From NCBI RefSeq assembly GCF_004331265.1, contig NZ_SJOO01000008.1:1-64000 (forward strand): a stretch of DNA of 64,000 nt, read 5' to 3'. Positions 6,482 to 16,491 of the stretch are shown one piece after another. The first letter of the stretch is position 1. Each line of letters starts with the position of its first letter. The DNA is from Enterobacter wuhouensis (GTDB lineage: Bacteria > Pseudomonadota > Gammaproteobacteria > Enterobacterales > Enterobacteriaceae). The position numbers and the translations under genes are program-made. The notes below the pieces were generated by a model. The model saw only the letters and a program-made list of their open reading frames with translations, ran no database searches and was not told where the DNA came from.

Positions 6482-6709
6482 TTAGTGTGCCTGGTCGTCG
6501 CTAACGGAAGACTGCAGTGCCTGGGCGAAAGATTTGGCGATCGCCTGACGCTGAGCCGGAGCAACGCTGGTATTGATAAGGTTGGTGACCATATTTCCCA
6601 ATACCATCAGGGAAAGATCGGTCGGCGTTTTATGTTTTTCCAGTACGTTGACCAGCTCACTGAGCAATTGTTCAACGTGTTCGTCACTGTAGCGGGAATG
6701 TTGTGGCAT
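6482..6709 (-). CDS. yejL: Conserved small protein YejL
   Basis: Encodes 75 residues, the length of E. coli YejL (UPF0352, DUF1414). It is a soluble helical protein without membrane segments or known catalytic motifs ([20 protein letters not shown]). It is the first gene of the yejL-yejM unit. Structures of the family show helical dimers; function is not established. The assignment rests on near identity and synteny. Confidence 0.95.
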   Translation of the reverse strand: MPQHSRYSDEHVEQLLSELVNVLEKHKTPTDLSLMVLGNMVTNLINTSVAPAQRQAIAKSFAQALQSSVSDDQAH

Positions 6710-6843
6710 AAATCAAAATCAGTTTGTTGAGAGAAGGGCGACATATTACCGTAGCAACAGCTTTTTTTCCCCTTTTTTATCTTCTGTTGCACACATGCGC
6801 TGGTGGTGGTTGAATACCGCCCGGTCTAAAAGGAGAGTTTATC

Positions 6844-7851
6844 ATGAGTCTGGAAATCAACCAGATTGCCTTGCACCAGCTTATCAAACGCGATGAGCAA
6901 ACCCTTGAGGTGGTGCTGCGCGATTCGTTGCTTGAACCCACTGCTACCGTTGTAGAAATGATGGCGGAGCTGCACCGCGTCTACAGCGCGAAAAATAAAG
7001 CCTACGGCCTGTTCAGCGATGAGAGCGAGCTGGCGGACAGCCTGCGTTTGCAACGTCAGGGTGAAGAGGATTTCCTGGCGTTTAGCCGTGCTGCCGCCGG
7101 TCGCCTGCGCGACGAGCTGGCGAAATATCCGTTTGCCGATGGCGGTATCGTCCTGTTTTGTCACTATCGCTACCTGGCGGTGGAGTATCTGCTGGTCACC
7201 GTGCTGAATAACTTAAGCAGCATGCGCGTGAACGAGCAGCTGGATATCAGCTCTACGCACTATCTGGATATTAACCATGCCGACATCGTGGCGCGTATTG
7301 ATTTGACCGAGTGGGAAACCAATCCGGAATCGACCCGCTACCTGACCTTCCTGAAAGGGCGGGTGGGTCGTAAAGTGGCGGATTTCTTTATGGACTTCCT
7401 CGGTGCCAGCGAAGGCCTCAACGCTAAAGCGCAGAACAAAGGTCTGCTGCAGGCGGTAGATGACTTCACCGCAGAGGCGCAGCTCGATAAATCCGAGCGT
7501 CAGACCGTGCGTCAGCAGGTTTACAGCTACTGCAACGAACAGCTGCAGGCGGGCGAAGAGATTGAGCTGGAGTCGCTGTCTAAAGAGCTGGCGGGCGTGA
7601 GCGAAGTCAGCTTCCAGGCATTCACCGCGGAGAAAGGCTACGAGCTGGAAGAGAGCTTCCCGGCGGATCGCAGCACGCTGCGTCAGTTAACCAAATTTGC
7701 CGGCAGCGGCGGTGGGCTAACCGTGAACTTTGACGCCATGCTGCTCGGTGAGCGTATTTTCTGGGATCCGGCCACCGACACCCTGACCATCAAGGGCACG
7801 CCGCCGAACCTGCGCGATCAGCTGCAGCGCCGCACCTCCGGCGGTAAATAG
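6844..7851 (+). CDS. yejK: Nucleoid-associated protein YejK (NdpA)
   Basis: Encodes 335 residues, like E. coli YejK/NdpA, starting at ATG 6844 with AGGAGAG upstream. The N-terminus [20 protein letters not shown] and C-terminal half match the family. YejK associates with the nucleoid and has been reported to interact with topoisomerases (gyrase and topoisomerase IV). It is divergent from yejL and ends before a strong bidirectional terminator shared with the convergent rplY. Confidence 0.95.
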   Translation: MSLEINQIALHQLIKRDEQTLEVVLRDSLLEPTATVVEMMAELHRVYSAKNKAYGLFSDESELADSLRLQRQGEEDFLAFSRAAAGRLRDELAKYPFADGGIVLFCHYRYLAVEYLLVTVLNNLSSMRVNEQLDISSTHYLDINHADIVARIDLTEWETNPESTRYLTFLKGRVGRKVADFFMDFLGASEGLNAKAQNKGLLQAVDDFTAEAQLDKSERQTVRQQVYSYCNEQLQAGEEIELESLSKELAGVSEVSFQAFTAEKGYELEESFPADRSTLRQLTKFAGSGGGLTVNFDAMLLGERIFWDPATDTLTIKGTPPNLRDQLQRRTSGGK

Positions 7852-7860
7852 CAGGCATAA

Positions 7861-7889
7861 AAAAACCCCGCAGACGCGGGGTTTTTTTT
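7861..7889. terminator. Bidirectional terminator between yejK and rplY
   Basis: AAAAACCCCG and CGGGGTTTTT flank a short loop, with extra T on the right. It serves yejK rightward and rplY leftward. Confidence 0.9.
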
Positions 7890-7903
7890 CGACAGGTTTG
7901 CGA

Positions 7904-8188
7904 TTACGCGCGAACGAAGTCGATGTGAGACAGTTTTGGCTTGAACGGGTGACGCTGAACAGCCTGAACCTTCACTTTTTCTTCTTTACCGCCAACAACG
8001 ATGGTCAGAACTTCGCTGTAGAATTCAGCTTTGTTCTGCATGTTCCACACTTTGTCGTGATCCAGTTCGATAGCAACTGGAGCAGCTTCGCCACCGTAAA
8101 CGATAGCCGGGAACTTGTTAGCGTTACGCAGGCGGCGGCTCGCACCCTTACCCTGCACGTTACGTACTTCTGCTTCGATAGTGAACAT
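7904..8188 (-). CDS. rplY: 50S ribosomal protein L25
   Basis: Encodes 94 residues, the size of E. coli L25, beginning [20 protein letters not shown]. This is the short single-domain form that binds the E-loop of 5S rRNA in the central protuberance; Gram-positive CTC has an extra domain. It is monocistronic, with its own promoter at 8273-8301 and the shared terminator after it. In E. coli L25 represses its own translation; the leader of about 80 bases would allow that here, by inference. Confidence 0.97.
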   Translation of the reverse strand: MFTIEAEVRNVQGKGASRRLRNANKFPAIVYGGEAAPVAIELDHDKVWNMQNKAEFYSEVLTIVVGGKEEKVKVQAVQRHPFKPKLSHIDFVRA

Positions 8189-8272
8189 TGATTTCTCTCT
8201 GTATTTAAAACCCTGCTACAGGCGACCCAGCAGCAGGCGAGTGTTCTGCCTCACGGATGTGAAGCGGGCGGC

Positions 8273-8301
8273 ATTTTATACTCAAATGCCCCGCACATCA
8301 A
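8273..8301 (-). promoter_or_regulatory. Candidate rplY promoter
   Basis: On the minus strand TTGATG (8296-8301) and TAAAAT (8273-8278) are 17 bases apart. Each matches four or more consensus bases. The G/C-rich sequence after the -10 resembles a discriminator of growth-rate-controlled promoters. Confidence 0.6.
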
Positions 8302-8313
8302 CGAAAAGTCCCG

Positions 8314-10074
8314 TTAACCGCGTAATTCATTCGCCCGGCGGAAGCGTCCTTCGTAGTCAAAGACCTTCTCACGCACCTGCCAGAACTGACCTTTTTTACG
8401 GGCGACGACGAAATCAGGATGGCGCAGCAGCGCCTGCTGATGAACGATGTCGGCAACGGTTATCCAGCGCAGGGGCACGCCCGGCGTGCGGGTGTGCGGG
8501 CGGATAAACAGCTGTTCGAAGGCCGTCCGCTGGGCCGGCGTCTGGACCCGGAAGCGCTCGCTAACGTCCGCGCCGTCCTCGTCGTAATAGGTAATTTTTA
8601 GCCACTCGCCTTTTTCATCGGCGCCGGGCTGCAGCGCCATGCCGGAACAGCGCAGTACCAGGGCATCTTTCAGCTTCAGCGCCGCTTTCAGCATGTCGTC
8701 AGGGTCGACCAGCACCGTGTCGCATTCGCGGCAGCGGCGGGCGGCAATATCGTTTTCGGCGTTGCACTGTGGGCAGTTTTTAAAGCGGAAACGGAAATCG
8801 CACTGCTCGCGATGCCCGTCATCATCTTCAAACCAGCCCTGACAGCGGCGGCCAAAATGTTCGATCAGCGTACCGTCGGCGGTGGTTTTGCCCCAGAAGG
8901 TGTTGGCAAACCCGCAGGCAGGGCAGAAGACCTGAACGGGCACGTTGTCGCTTTTGCCTTTAGGCGTGCCCACTTCAGGGGAGTAGAGATCGTGCGGGTT
9001 GCCCGCATAATCCAGAATCAGGCAGTCGGTTTTCCCCGGTGCCAGGCGCAGTCCGCGGCCAACAATCTGCTGATACAGGCTGACGGATTCGGTGGGGCGC
9101 AAAATCGCAATCAGGTCGACGTGCGGGGCGTCAAACCCGGTGGTTAATACCGAGACGTTAACCAGATAGCGAAACTGCTGTGCCTTGAACGCTTCAATCA
9201 GACGATCGCGTTCCGGGCCGGGCGTTTCGCCGGTAATCAGCGCGGCGTCGTCAGCGGGCAGCAGGCCGGTGATTTCGCGCGCGTGTTCAACGGTAGCCGC
9301 AAAAATCATCACCCCTTTGCGCGTCTGCGCGAACTCCTCAATCTGGCTGATGATGTGCGGCGTAATGCGCTTTTGCTTTTTCAGCTCCTGATTGAGATCC
9401 GCTTCGCTGAACAAGCCGTTGCTTTGCGCCTGCAGGCGGCTGAAGTCGTACTGAACGACGGGCATATCCAGGCGCTCCGGCGGCGTCAGGTAGCCGTGTT
9501 TAATCATGTAGCGTAGCGGAAGCTCGTAAATGCAGTCGCTGAACAGCGCTTTCGCGTCTCCCCGCACCATGCCGTGATAGTGGAAGTGGTAAATCCAGCC
9601 TTTCCCCAGACGAAACGGCGTTGCCGTCAGGCCGAGCAGGCGAATGTGAGGGTTTACTTCCTTTAGATGAGAGAGGATTTGCTGGTACTGACTGTCGTCG
9701 TCATCGCTGATGCGGTGGCACTCATCGACAATCAGCAGCGAAAATTCGCTGCGAAACAGGTCCAGATTGCGCGCGACGGACTGCACGCTGCCAAACACCA
9801 CCTTACCGTGGCTCTCTTTGCGCTTTAGCCCGGCGGCGAAGATATCGGCCTCCAGTCCAAGCGCGCAATACTTGGCATGGTTTTGCGCCACCAGCTCTTT
9901 GACGTGCGCCAGCACCAGCACGCGCCCGCGCGCCAGACGCGCCAGTTCGGCAATCACCAGGCTTTTGCCTGCGCCGGTCGGAAGCACAATGGCAGCAGGC
10001 TCCCGATGCTTACGGAACCAGGCGAGGGTGGCGTCAACGGCTTCCTGCTGATAGGGACGGAGTGTAAAAGTCAT
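8314..10074 (-). CDS. radD: RadD (YejH), SF2 helicase-like DNA repair ATPase
   Basis: Encodes 586 residues, as in E. coli RadD. Helicase motif I is PTGAGKS (residues 32-38), motif II is DECH ([11 protein letters not shown]), motif III LTATPF and motif [16 protein letters not shown] cysteine cluster from about residue 380 to 450 (CPAC, later CPQCN and CRECD) is the zinc region typical of RadD. RadD works in recombination-associated repair, stimulates RecA strand exchange and binds single-stranded-DNA-binding protein. It is transcribed divergently from rsuA with 151 bases between. No LexA box is seen upstream. Confidence 0.95.
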   Translation of the reverse strand: MTFTLRPYQQEAVDATLAWFRKHREPAAIVLPTGAGKSLVIAELARLARGRVLVLAHVKELVAQNHAKYCALGLEADIFAAGLKRKESHGKVVFGSVQSVARNLDLFRSEFSLLIVDECHRISDDDDSQYQQILSHLKEVNPHIRLLGLTATPFRLGKGWIYHFHYHGMVRGDAKALFSDCIYELPLRYMIKHGYLTPPERLDMPVVQYDFSRLQAQSNGLFSEADLNQELKKQKRITPHIISQIEEFAQTRKGVMIFAATVEHAREITGLLPADDAALITGETPGPERDRLIEAFKAQQFRYLVNVSVLTTGFDAPHVDLIAILRPTESVSLYQQIVGRGLRLAPGKTDCLILDYAGNPHDLYSPEVGTPKGKSDNVPVQVFCPACGFANTFWGKTTADGTLIEHFGRRCQGWFEDDDGHREQCDFRFRFKNCPQCNAENDIAARRCRECDTVLVDPDDMLKAALKLKDALVLRCSGMALQPGADEKGEWLKITYYDEDGADVSERFRVQTPAQRTAFEQLFIRPHTRTPGVPLRWITVADIVHQQALLRHPDFVVARKKGQFWQVREKVFDYEGRFRRANELRG

Positions 10075-10125
10075 GAGATCTCGGTTTCGTTATTCCGCGT
10101 ATAGTATGCCACGAAACTTTTTCCC

Positions 10126-10153
10126 TTGAGTGGCGCAACCAGACCATTATACT
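10126..10153 (+). promoter_or_regulatory. Candidate rsuA-bcr promoter
   Basis: TTGAGT (10126-10131) and TATACT (10148-10153), spacer 16 bases, lie about 72 bases upstream of rsuA. Confidence 0.6.
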
Positions 10154-10225
10154 GAACCGTTCTTGACTGCTTCTTTTTCGGATGCGTTGTCCGACTCTCA
10201 GCACCATTAAGGCTAAAAAGATTTC

Positions 10226-10933
10226 ATGCGACTTGATAAGTTTATCGCTCAGCAACTCGGCGTAAGCCGCGCTATTGCCGGGCGCGAAATTCGCGCCAGC
10301 CGCGTTACCGTGGATGGCGACATTGTGAAAGACACCGCTTTCAAACTTCAGCCTGAGCATCAGGTCGAGTATGACGGCAATCCGCTGACCCAGCAGCACG
10401 GCCCGCGTTATTTCATGCTGCATAAGCCGGAAGGCTACGTCTGTTCAACGGACGATCCGGATCATCCTACGGTGCTCTACTTCCTCGACGAACCGGTGGC
10501 GCACAAGCTGCATGCCGCGGGGCGTCTGGATATCGATACCACCGGCCTGGTGCTGATGACCGATGACGGCCAGTGGTCGCACCGCATTACCTCCCCGCGT
10601 CATCATTGTGAAAAAACCTATCGGGTGACGCTGGAGTCGCCTGTTGCGGATGACACGGCAGAGCAATTCGCCAAAGGCGTTCAGCTGCATAATGAAAAAG
10701 ATCTGACCAAACCGGCAGTACTTGAGGTCATTACCCCGACGGAAGTGCGTCTGACCATCAGCGAAGGGCGCTATCACCAGGTGAAACGCATGTTTGCCGC
10801 GGTGGGCAATCACGTCGTGGGCCTGCACCGCGAACGTATCGGGGCGATTGAACTCGACGCGGATCTGGAACCTGGCGAATATCGCCCGCTGACGGAAGAA
10901 GAGATCGCGAGCGTCGGTCTGCCTTCGCATTAA
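10226..10933 (+). CDS. rsuA: 16S rRNA pseudouridine(516) synthase RsuA
   Basis: Encodes 235 residues, four more than E. coli RsuA because of a different C-terminal tail. An N-terminal S4 RNA-binding domain ([15 protein letters not shown]) precedes the catalytic domain, with the nucleophile Asp102 in [10 protein letters not shown]. The enzyme isomerises uridine 516 in the 530 stem-loop of 16S rRNA. It is followed after 15 bases by bcr, as in E. coli, so the two are likely co-transcribed. Confidence 0.96.
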   Translation: MRLDKFIAQQLGVSRAIAGREIRASRVTVDGDIVKDTAFKLQPEHQVEYDGNPLTQQHGPRYFMLHKPEGYVCSTDDPDHPTVLYFLDEPVAHKLHAAGRLDIDTTGLVLMTDDGQWSHRITSPRHHCEKTYRVTLESPVADDTAEQFAKGVQLHNEKDLTKPAVLEVITPTEVRLTISEGRYHQVKRMFAAVGNHVVGLHRERIGAIELDADLEPGEYRPLTEEEIASVGLPSH

Positions 10934-10948
10934 TTTCAGGAGAACTCT

Positions 10949-12145
10949 GTGACCACCAGGCCACACTCGTCTTTCAAAATCGTCTTCATTCTTGGCCTGC
11001 TGGCCATGCTGATGCCGCTGTCTATCGATATGTACCTGCCTGCGCTCCCGGTGATTTCCGCGCAGTTTGGCGTTCCGGCAGGCAGCGCGCAGATGACGCT
11101 CAGTACCTATATTCTCGGTTTTGCCATTGGCCAGCTGTTTTATGGCCCGATGGCCGACAGCCTTGGGCGTAAGCCGGTCATCCTGGGCGGTACGCTGATC
11201 TTTGCGGGCGCAGCCGTAGCCTGCGCGCTGGCGCAGAGCATCGATCAGCTGATCGTTATGCGCTTCTTCCACGGTCTGGCGGCGGCAGCGGCAAGCGTGG
11301 TGATCAACGCCCTGATGCGCGATATTTACCCGAAAGAAGAGTTCTCCCGCATGATGTCGTTCGTCATGCTGGTAACGACCATTGCGCCGCTGGTGGCCCC
11401 GATGGCCGGTGGGGCGGTGCTGGTGTGGTTTAGCTGGCATGCGATTTTCTGGATACTGGCGATAGCCGCGCTGCTGGCGTCGGCGATGATCTTCTTCTTT
11501 ATTGATGAAACGCTGCCCGTTGAGCGTCGGCAGAAATTCCATATCCGCACCACGCTCGGCAACTTTGCCTCGCTGTTCCGCCACAAGCGCGTGCTGAGCT
11601 ACATGCTCGCAAGCGGCTTCAGCTTTGCCGGGATGTTCTCCTTCCTGAGCGCCGGGCCGTTTGTTTACATCGAGCTGAACCACGTTTCGCCTCAGCACTT
11701 TGGCTACTACTTTGCGCTGAACATCGTCTTCCTGTTCGTTATGACCATCATTAACAGCCGCTTTGTCCGCAGAGTCGGGGCGATCAATATGTTCCGCGCC
11801 GGGCTGTGGATACAGTTTGTGATGGCCATCTGGCTGGTGGTGAGCGCGTTTTTCGACGTGGGATTCTGGGCGCTGGTGGTCGGCGTGGCCGCCTTTGTCG
11901 GCTGCGTCTCGATGGTATCGTCCAACGGGATGGCGGTGATCCTCGACGAGTTCCCGCATATGGCGGGGACGGCATCGTCGCTGGCCGGGACGTTCCGCTT
12001 CGGCATTGGTGCTGTCGTGGGTGCGCTGCTCTCCATGGCGACGTTTAACACCGCCTGGCCAATGCTGTGGGCGATCGGATTTTGCGCGACCAGCTCTATT
12101 CTTTTCTATCTCTATGCCAGCCGGCCGCGTAAAGCGGCTAACTAA
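10949..12145 (+). CDS. bcr: Bcr/CflA multidrug efflux transporter Bcr
   Basis: Encodes 398 residues from a GTG start with AGGAG upstream. It has the twelve hydrophobic segments of the DHA1 major facilitator family and the loop motif [12 protein letters not shown] between segments 2 and 3. E. coli Bcr expels bicyclomycin, and cysteine or dipeptides have also been reported. It is the second gene of rsuA-bcr, with a terminator 10 bases after the stop. Confidence 0.94.
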   Translation: MTTRPHSSFKIVFILGLLAMLMPLSIDMYLPALPVISAQFGVPAGSAQMTLSTYILGFAIGQLFYGPMADSLGRKPVILGGTLIFAGAAVACALAQSIDQLIVMRFFHGLAAAAASVVINALMRDIYPKEEFSRMMSFVMLVTTIAPLVAPMAGGAVLVWFSWHAIFWILAIAALLASAMIFFFIDETLPVERRQKFHIRTTLGNFASLFRHKRVLSYMLASGFSFAGMFSFLSAGPFVYIELNHVSPQHFGYYFALNIVFLFVMTIINSRFVRRVGAINMFRAGLWIQFVMAIWLVVSAFFDVGFWALVVGVAAFVGCVSMVSSNGMAVILDEFPHMAGTASSLAGTFRFGIGAVVGALLSMATFNTAWPMLWAIGFCATSSILFYLYASRPRKAAN

Positions 12146-12154
12146 CCCCCACCT

Positions 12155-12176
12155 AAGGCCCGATACGGGCCTTTTT
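12155..12176 (+). terminator. Terminator of rsuA-bcr
   Basis: Stem GGCCCG/CGGGCC with an ATA loop followed by TTTTT. Confidence 0.88.
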
Positions 12177-12423
12177 GTTGATGCATATCAACCAAACCCG
12201 CGTTCGTTTACCCTGTGTTTGTTTCTTTTATGTAAAATCTATTTATGTAAAAAGTCACATCATTGTATTTAAAAAGGTTGAGTTAGATCGCAGAAACGGG
12301 TACATATAGCGCCGACGCGAACCTGTAACGCCTATAAAAACCGCCGATGAGTGCAGGTTTGCGATGATGTGTTACTATAAATGTAAATAAATTGTGAAGT
12401 AAATTTGCTTCCGGGGAACGAAC
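12177..12423 (+). other. AT-rich leader of yejG
   Basis: These 247 bases hold no supported gene. AT-rich tracts around 12215-12285 and TTACTATAAATG near 12370 could provide promoter elements for yejG. No operator was recognised. Confidence 0.4.
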
Positions 12424-12768
12424 GTGAATACATTACAACTCTCCATTGTCCATCGCTTGCCCCAGAGCTATCGCTGGTCGACGGGTTTTGCAGGTTCGAA
12501 AGTTGAACCGATTCCGCAAAGCGCTGCCGGGTGCGAGAATTGTCTGGTTGCACTCAAGCTGCTTAGCCCGAGCGACGAAAACGCATGGCCTGTGATGGAG
12601 CGTCTCAGCCAGGCGCTGACCGATATCGAAGTGGATAGCTCCGTCGTGGAGTGTGAAGGGGAGCCGTGCCTGTTTGTGAACAGCCAGGACGAGTTCGCCG
12701 CTACCTGCCGCCTGAAAAACTTTGGCGTGGCTATCGCCGAACCCTTCTCCGGGCAGTATCCCTTCTAA
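12424..12768 (+). CDS. yejG: Conserved protein YejG
   Basis: Encodes 114 residues from a GTG start at 12424, matching E. coli YejG in length and context (between bcr and yejF, convergent with the latter). No membrane segment or known catalytic motif is visible. The middle holds a CENC pair and an acidic stretch. Function is unknown. Its stop is three bases from the yejF stop on the other strand, leaving no room for a separate terminator. Confidence 0.92.
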   Translation: MNTLQLSIVHRLPQSYRWSTGFAGSKVEPIPQSAAGCENCLVALKLLSPSDENAWPVMERLSQALTDIEVDSSVVECEGEPCLFVNSQDEFAATCRLKNFGVAIAEPFSGQYPF

Positions 12769-12771
12769 GCG

Positions 12772-14361
12772 CTAGTCCGCTGATAATAGCTGGCGCGTGT
12801 AGCTCTGCGTCGGTGCAGCAAATACGCGCTGGCACTCTCCCTGCTCGACCACTTCTCCCTGCCGCAAGACAATCACCTGATGGCATAGCGCCCGAACGAC
12901 CTGCAGGTCGTGGCTGATGAAGATATAGGCCAGCCTGTGTTTTGCCTGCAATCCTTTTAACAGCGTTAGGATCTGCGCCTGAACGGTGCGGTCCAGCGAT
13001 GACGTAGGTTCATCCAGAATAATCAGCTCCGGCTTCAGGATCAGCGCGCGGGCGATGGCAATGCGCTGGCGTTGCCCGCCGGAAAACTCGGCCGGATAAC
13101 GATGCCGCGCGTCGGGCTCCAGCCCGACTTCCGTCATCACGCGCACCACCTCGTCTTCGCGCTGCTTAGCGGTCAGCGCAGGCTGATGGACGCGCAGGCC
13201 CTCTTCGACAATCTGCAGCACGCTTAGCCTTGGGTTGAGCGATGAGTTCGGGTCCTGGAAAACCACCTGCATCCGCGGGCGGATGGGCAGCATCTGGCGG
13301 CGGTTTCGGCCCTGCAGCGGCATACCGTCAAAGAGGATTTCGCCCTCAGAGGCAATCAGACGCAGCAGCGCCAGCCCGGTAGTGCTTTTACCCGAACCCG
13401 ATTCGCCCACCAGCCCGAGTGATTCTCCCGGACGAAGGGAAAAGCGGATATTTTTTAGCACCGGATTTTGGTCGACCACCCGCCGCAAAATGCCTTTGCG
13501 GATGGGGAAGGAAACGCGCAGGTCGTCAACGCGCAGCAGCGGCTCGCTGCCAGCGTCCAGGGGAACCGGGTCGCCGGAGGGTTCGCTATCGAGCAGCCGC
13601 TGCGTATAGGGATGCTGAGGCGCGTTGAGCAGCGTAGCTGCCGCGTTCTGCTCTACACATCGTCCGTTTTGCATGACCGCGACGCTGTCGGCCAGCTTTC
13701 TCACAATGCTCAGATTGTGGGTGATAAACAGCAGGCTCATGTTCAGCTCGTCACGCAGCTCCCGCAGCAGCGTCAAAATTTGCGCCTGCACCGTCACGTC
13801 CAGCGCGGTGGTGGGTTCGTCGGCAATCAACAGTTCTGGCCGCGTGAGCAGGGCCATAGCAATCATGACGCGCTGACGTTCGCCGCCGGACAGCTGGTGC
13901 GGGAAATCGCTCAGCCGTTTGGCCGCGTTGCGAATGCCGGTGCGTTCGAGGCAGTCGAGGATCTCACCCCGCGCCGCCTCCCTGCGCATGCCTCGGTGCA
14001 GAGAAAGCACTTCGTACAGCTGTTTTTCCAGGGTGTGCAGCGGATTCAGGGAAACCATCGGCTCCTGGAAAATCATGGCGATTTTATTGCCGCGGATGCC
14101 GCGCAGCGTCTGCTCGTCGGCATGCAGCAGCGAGCTGCCGTGAAACAGAATATCTCCCTGCGGGTAGCTGACCGGCGGGGAAGGAAGCAGGCGCAGGACC
14201 GACAGCGTCGAGACGCTCTTGCCTGAACCCGACTCGCCCACCAGCGCCAGCGTTTCTCCGCGCTGGATCTGCAGCGACAGATCGCTGACCACGGTACGCA
14301 TTTCACCCTGCGTTGAAAAGGCAATCGACAGGTTATCAATGCTGAGAAGGGGCTGCGTCAT
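12772..14361 (-). CDS. yejF: Peptide ABC transporter ATP-binding protein YejF (double ATPase)
   Basis: Encodes 529 residues, the E. coli length, from the ATG at 14361; an upstream in-frame start inside yejE is not supported. It contains two complete ABC ATPase domains: Walker A GESGSGKS occurs twice, with signature motifs LSGGERQR and FSGGQRQR, and Walker B regions LLIADEPT and LIILDEPT. It powers the YejABEF importer, which in E. coli takes up microcin C and oligopeptides. It is the last gene of yejA-yejB-yejE-yejF, one base after the yejE stop. Confidence 0.96.
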   Translation of the reverse strand: MTQPLLSIDNLSIAFSTQGEMRTVVSDLSLQIQRGETLALVGESGSGKSVSTLSVLRLLPSPPVSYPQGDILFHGSSLLHADEQTLRGIRGNKIAMIFQEPMVSLNPLHTLEKQLYEVLSLHRGMRREAARGEILDCLERTGIRNAAKRLSDFPHQLSGGERQRVMIAMALLTRPELLIADEPTTALDVTVQAQILTLLRELRDELNMSLLFITHNLSIVRKLADSVAVMQNGRCVEQNAAATLLNAPQHPYTQRLLDSEPSGDPVPLDAGSEPLLRVDDLRVSFPIRKGILRRVVDQNPVLKNIRFSLRPGESLGLVGESGSGKSTTGLALLRLIASEGEILFDGMPLQGRNRRQMLPIRPRMQVVFQDPNSSLNPRLSVLQIVEEGLRVHQPALTAKQREDEVVRVMTEVGLEPDARHRYPAEFSGGQRQRIAIARALILKPELIILDEPTSSLDRTVQAQILTLLKGLQAKHRLAYIFISHDLQVVRALCHQVIVLRQGEVVEQGECQRVFAAPTQSYTRQLLSAD

Positions 14362-14362
14362 T

Positions 14363-15388
14363 TTATACCGCCTTATTGGGATCGAAGGCGTCGCGCACGG
14401 CTTCACCAATAAAGATCAGCAGCGAAAGCAGCACTGCCACAGAGAGAAACGCGGTAATACCTAACCACGGCGCCTGCAGGTTGTTCTTGCCCTGCAGCAA
14501 CAGCTCGCCGAGCGACGGTGAGCCGAGCGGTAGCCCAAACCCGAGAAAATCGAGCGAGGTGAGGGTGGTGATGGAGCTGCACAGGATGAAGGGCAGGAAG
14601 GTGAGCGTCGCCACCACGGCGTTAGGGAGCATATGGCGGAAAATAATCCCCCGGTCGCTGACCCCCAGCGCCTGCGCCGCACGGATATAATCGAAGTTAC
14701 GCGTGCGCAGAAACTCTGCGCGCACAACCCCGACCAGCGCCATCCAGCCAAACAAAACGGTGATCCCCAGCAACCACCAGAAGCTTGGCTGCACCACGCT
14801 TGAAAGCAGGATGATCAGAAACAGCGTCGGCATCCCTGACCACACCTCAATCACGCGCTGGCCCCAGAGATCGATTCTTCCGCCGTAGTAGCCCTGAACG
14901 GCGCCAGCCACCACGCCCATCACGCTGGAGAAGAGCGTCAGCATCAGCCCAAAGAGGATGGAAATGCGCGTGCCGTAAAGAATGCGCGCCAGCACATCGC
15001 CACCGTTAGCGTCCGTTCCCAGCCAGTTTTGCGCGGAGGGCGGAGAAGGGAAGGGGCTGATGGTGGCGAAGTTAATGCTGTTCGCCCCAAAGCGCACCGG
15101 TGCCCAGAGCGCCCACCCATGCTGCTCGATCTGCTTGCGCAGCCACGGGTCCTGATACTCTGCAGGGGTCGCAAACGGGCCGCCAAAGTCGCTTTCGCTG
15201 TAGTTGGCGAGTACGGGTACGTACCAGCGATCGTTAAAATGCACCAGCAGGGGTTTATCGTTGGCTATCAGCTCCGAGCACATGCTCAGGACAAACAGAA
15301 CGGCAAAGATCCACAGCGACCAGTAGCCGCGGCGATTGTGGCGAAAACGGGCCCAGCGGGCCTGATTGACGGGGCTTAAACGCGGCAT
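14363..15388 (-). CDS. yejE: Peptide ABC transporter permease YejE
   Basis: Encodes 341 residues with a cytoplasmic N-terminus, a first membrane segment (WSLWIFAVLFVLSM), a periplasmic stretch, then a BPD_transp_1 domain of five segments with the EAA loop around RAAQALGVSDRGIIFRHMLP. It pairs with YejB to form the channel. Its start overlaps the last base of yejB, indicating translational coupling. Confidence 0.96.
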   Translation of the reverse strand: MPRLSPVNQARWARFRHNRRGYWSLWIFAVLFVLSMCSELIANDKPLLVHFNDRWYVPVLANYSESDFGGPFATPAEYQDPWLRKQIEQHGWALWAPVRFGANSINFATISPFPSPPSAQNWLGTDANGGDVLARILYGTRISILFGLMLTLFSSVMGVVAGAVQGYYGGRIDLWGQRVIEVWSGMPTLFLIILLSSVVQPSFWWLLGITVLFGWMALVGVVRAEFLRTRNFDYIRAAQALGVSDRGIIFRHMLPNAVVATLTFLPFILCSSITTLTSLDFLGFGLPLGSPSLGELLLQGKNNLQAPWLGITAFLSVAVLLSLLIFIGEAVRDAFDPNKAV

Positions 15389-16482
15389 CAGCGGCCCTCA
15401 AAGTCGATGCGGGGATCGACCAGCGTATAGCTGATATCACTGATGATATTCAGCAGCAGGCCAATCAGGGTAAATATGTAGAGCGTGCCAAACATCACCG
15501 GATAATCGCGCGACACGGTGGCTTCATAGCCCAGCAGGCCCAGACCGTTAAGCGAGAACATCACCTCGATCAGCAGCGAGCCGGTAAAAAACATGCTGAT
15601 GAACGTGGCGGGAAATCCGGCAATCACCAGCAGCATGGCGTTGCGAAAAACGTGCTTCCACATGATCTGTTTTTCACCCACGCCTTTCGCGCGCGCGGTG
15701 ACAACGTACTGTTTGCGGATTTCATCAAGGAACGCGTTTTTGGTCAGCATGGTCAGCGCGGCAAAACCGCCGATCACCGTCGCAAGAACCGGCAGCGTGA
15801 TATGCCAGAAGTAATCGGTGATTTTTTGATACCACGGCAGGGAGCTGAAATCGGCAGACACTAACCCGCGCAGCGGGAAAATATCGAAATAACTGCCGCC
15901 CGCAAAAAAGACGATCAGCAGGACGGCAAACAGAAATGCCGGGATGGCATAGCCGATGATGATAAAGGTGCTGCTCCAGATATCAAACCGGCTGCCGTTG
16001 TCGATCGCCTTGCGGATGCCGAGCGGAATGGAGACCAGATAGATTATCAGGGTGCCCCACAGACCGAGCGTCACCGACACCGGCAGGCTTTGCTTGATTA
16101 AGGTTAACACTGACGCACTGCGAAACAGGCTATCGCCAAAATCAAAGCGGACGTAATTCCAGAGCATGTTGAAATAACGCTCGTGAAGCGGTTTATCGAA
16201 ACCGTAACGCTGCGTGATCTCGGCGATCACCTCGGGATCGAGCCCGCGTCCTCCGCGATAGTGGCTTTCGCTGATATTACCCACGCCGGTTCTGGCATGG
16301 CTTGCGCCCATTCCCTCGCCCCCGCCGCCGGGCATACCGCCGCTGTTACCAAATTCAACCGCGGCAATGGCCTGATCGACCGGCCCGCCGGGCGCGATTT
16401 GCACGATAAAAAAGTTAATCGTAATGATGGCCCACAGCGTTGGGATAACCAACAGCAGGCGGCGGATCAGATAAGCACCCAT
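15388..16482 (-). CDS. yejB: Peptide ABC transporter permease YejB
   Basis: Encodes 364 residues, as in E. coli. Starting [20 protein letters not shown], it is a DppB/OppB-type permease. The long loop after the first segment is glycine-rich ([12 protein letters not shown]), as in YejB. The EAA-type loop is near [20 protein letters not shown]. It follows yejA by 9 bases and overlaps yejE by one base. Confidence 0.96.
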   Translation of the reverse strand: MGAYLIRRLLLVIPTLWAIITINFFIVQIAPGGPVDQAIAAVEFGNSGGMPGGGGEGMGASHARTGVGNISESHYRGGRGLDPEVIAEITQRYGFDKPLHERYFNMLWNYVRFDFGDSLFRSASVLTLIKQSLPVSVTLGLWGTLIIYLVSIPLGIRKAIDNGSRFDIWSSTFIIIGYAIPAFLFAVLLIVFFAGGSYFDIFPLRGLVSADFSSLPWYQKITDYFWHITLPVLATVIGGFAALTMLTKNAFLDEIRKQYVVTARAKGVGEKQIMWKHVFRNAMLLVIAGFPATFISMFFTGSLLIEVMFSLNGLGLLGYEATVSRDYPVMFGTLYIFTLIGLLLNIISDISYTLVDPRIDFEGR

Positions 16483-16491
16483 CGTAATTCC

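Noticed and set aside
10445..11959. 504-codon minus-strand open frame
   Set aside because: Antisense to rsuA and bcr, with His/Arg/Gln-rich low-complexity translation and no family resemblance. It is a compositional shadow.
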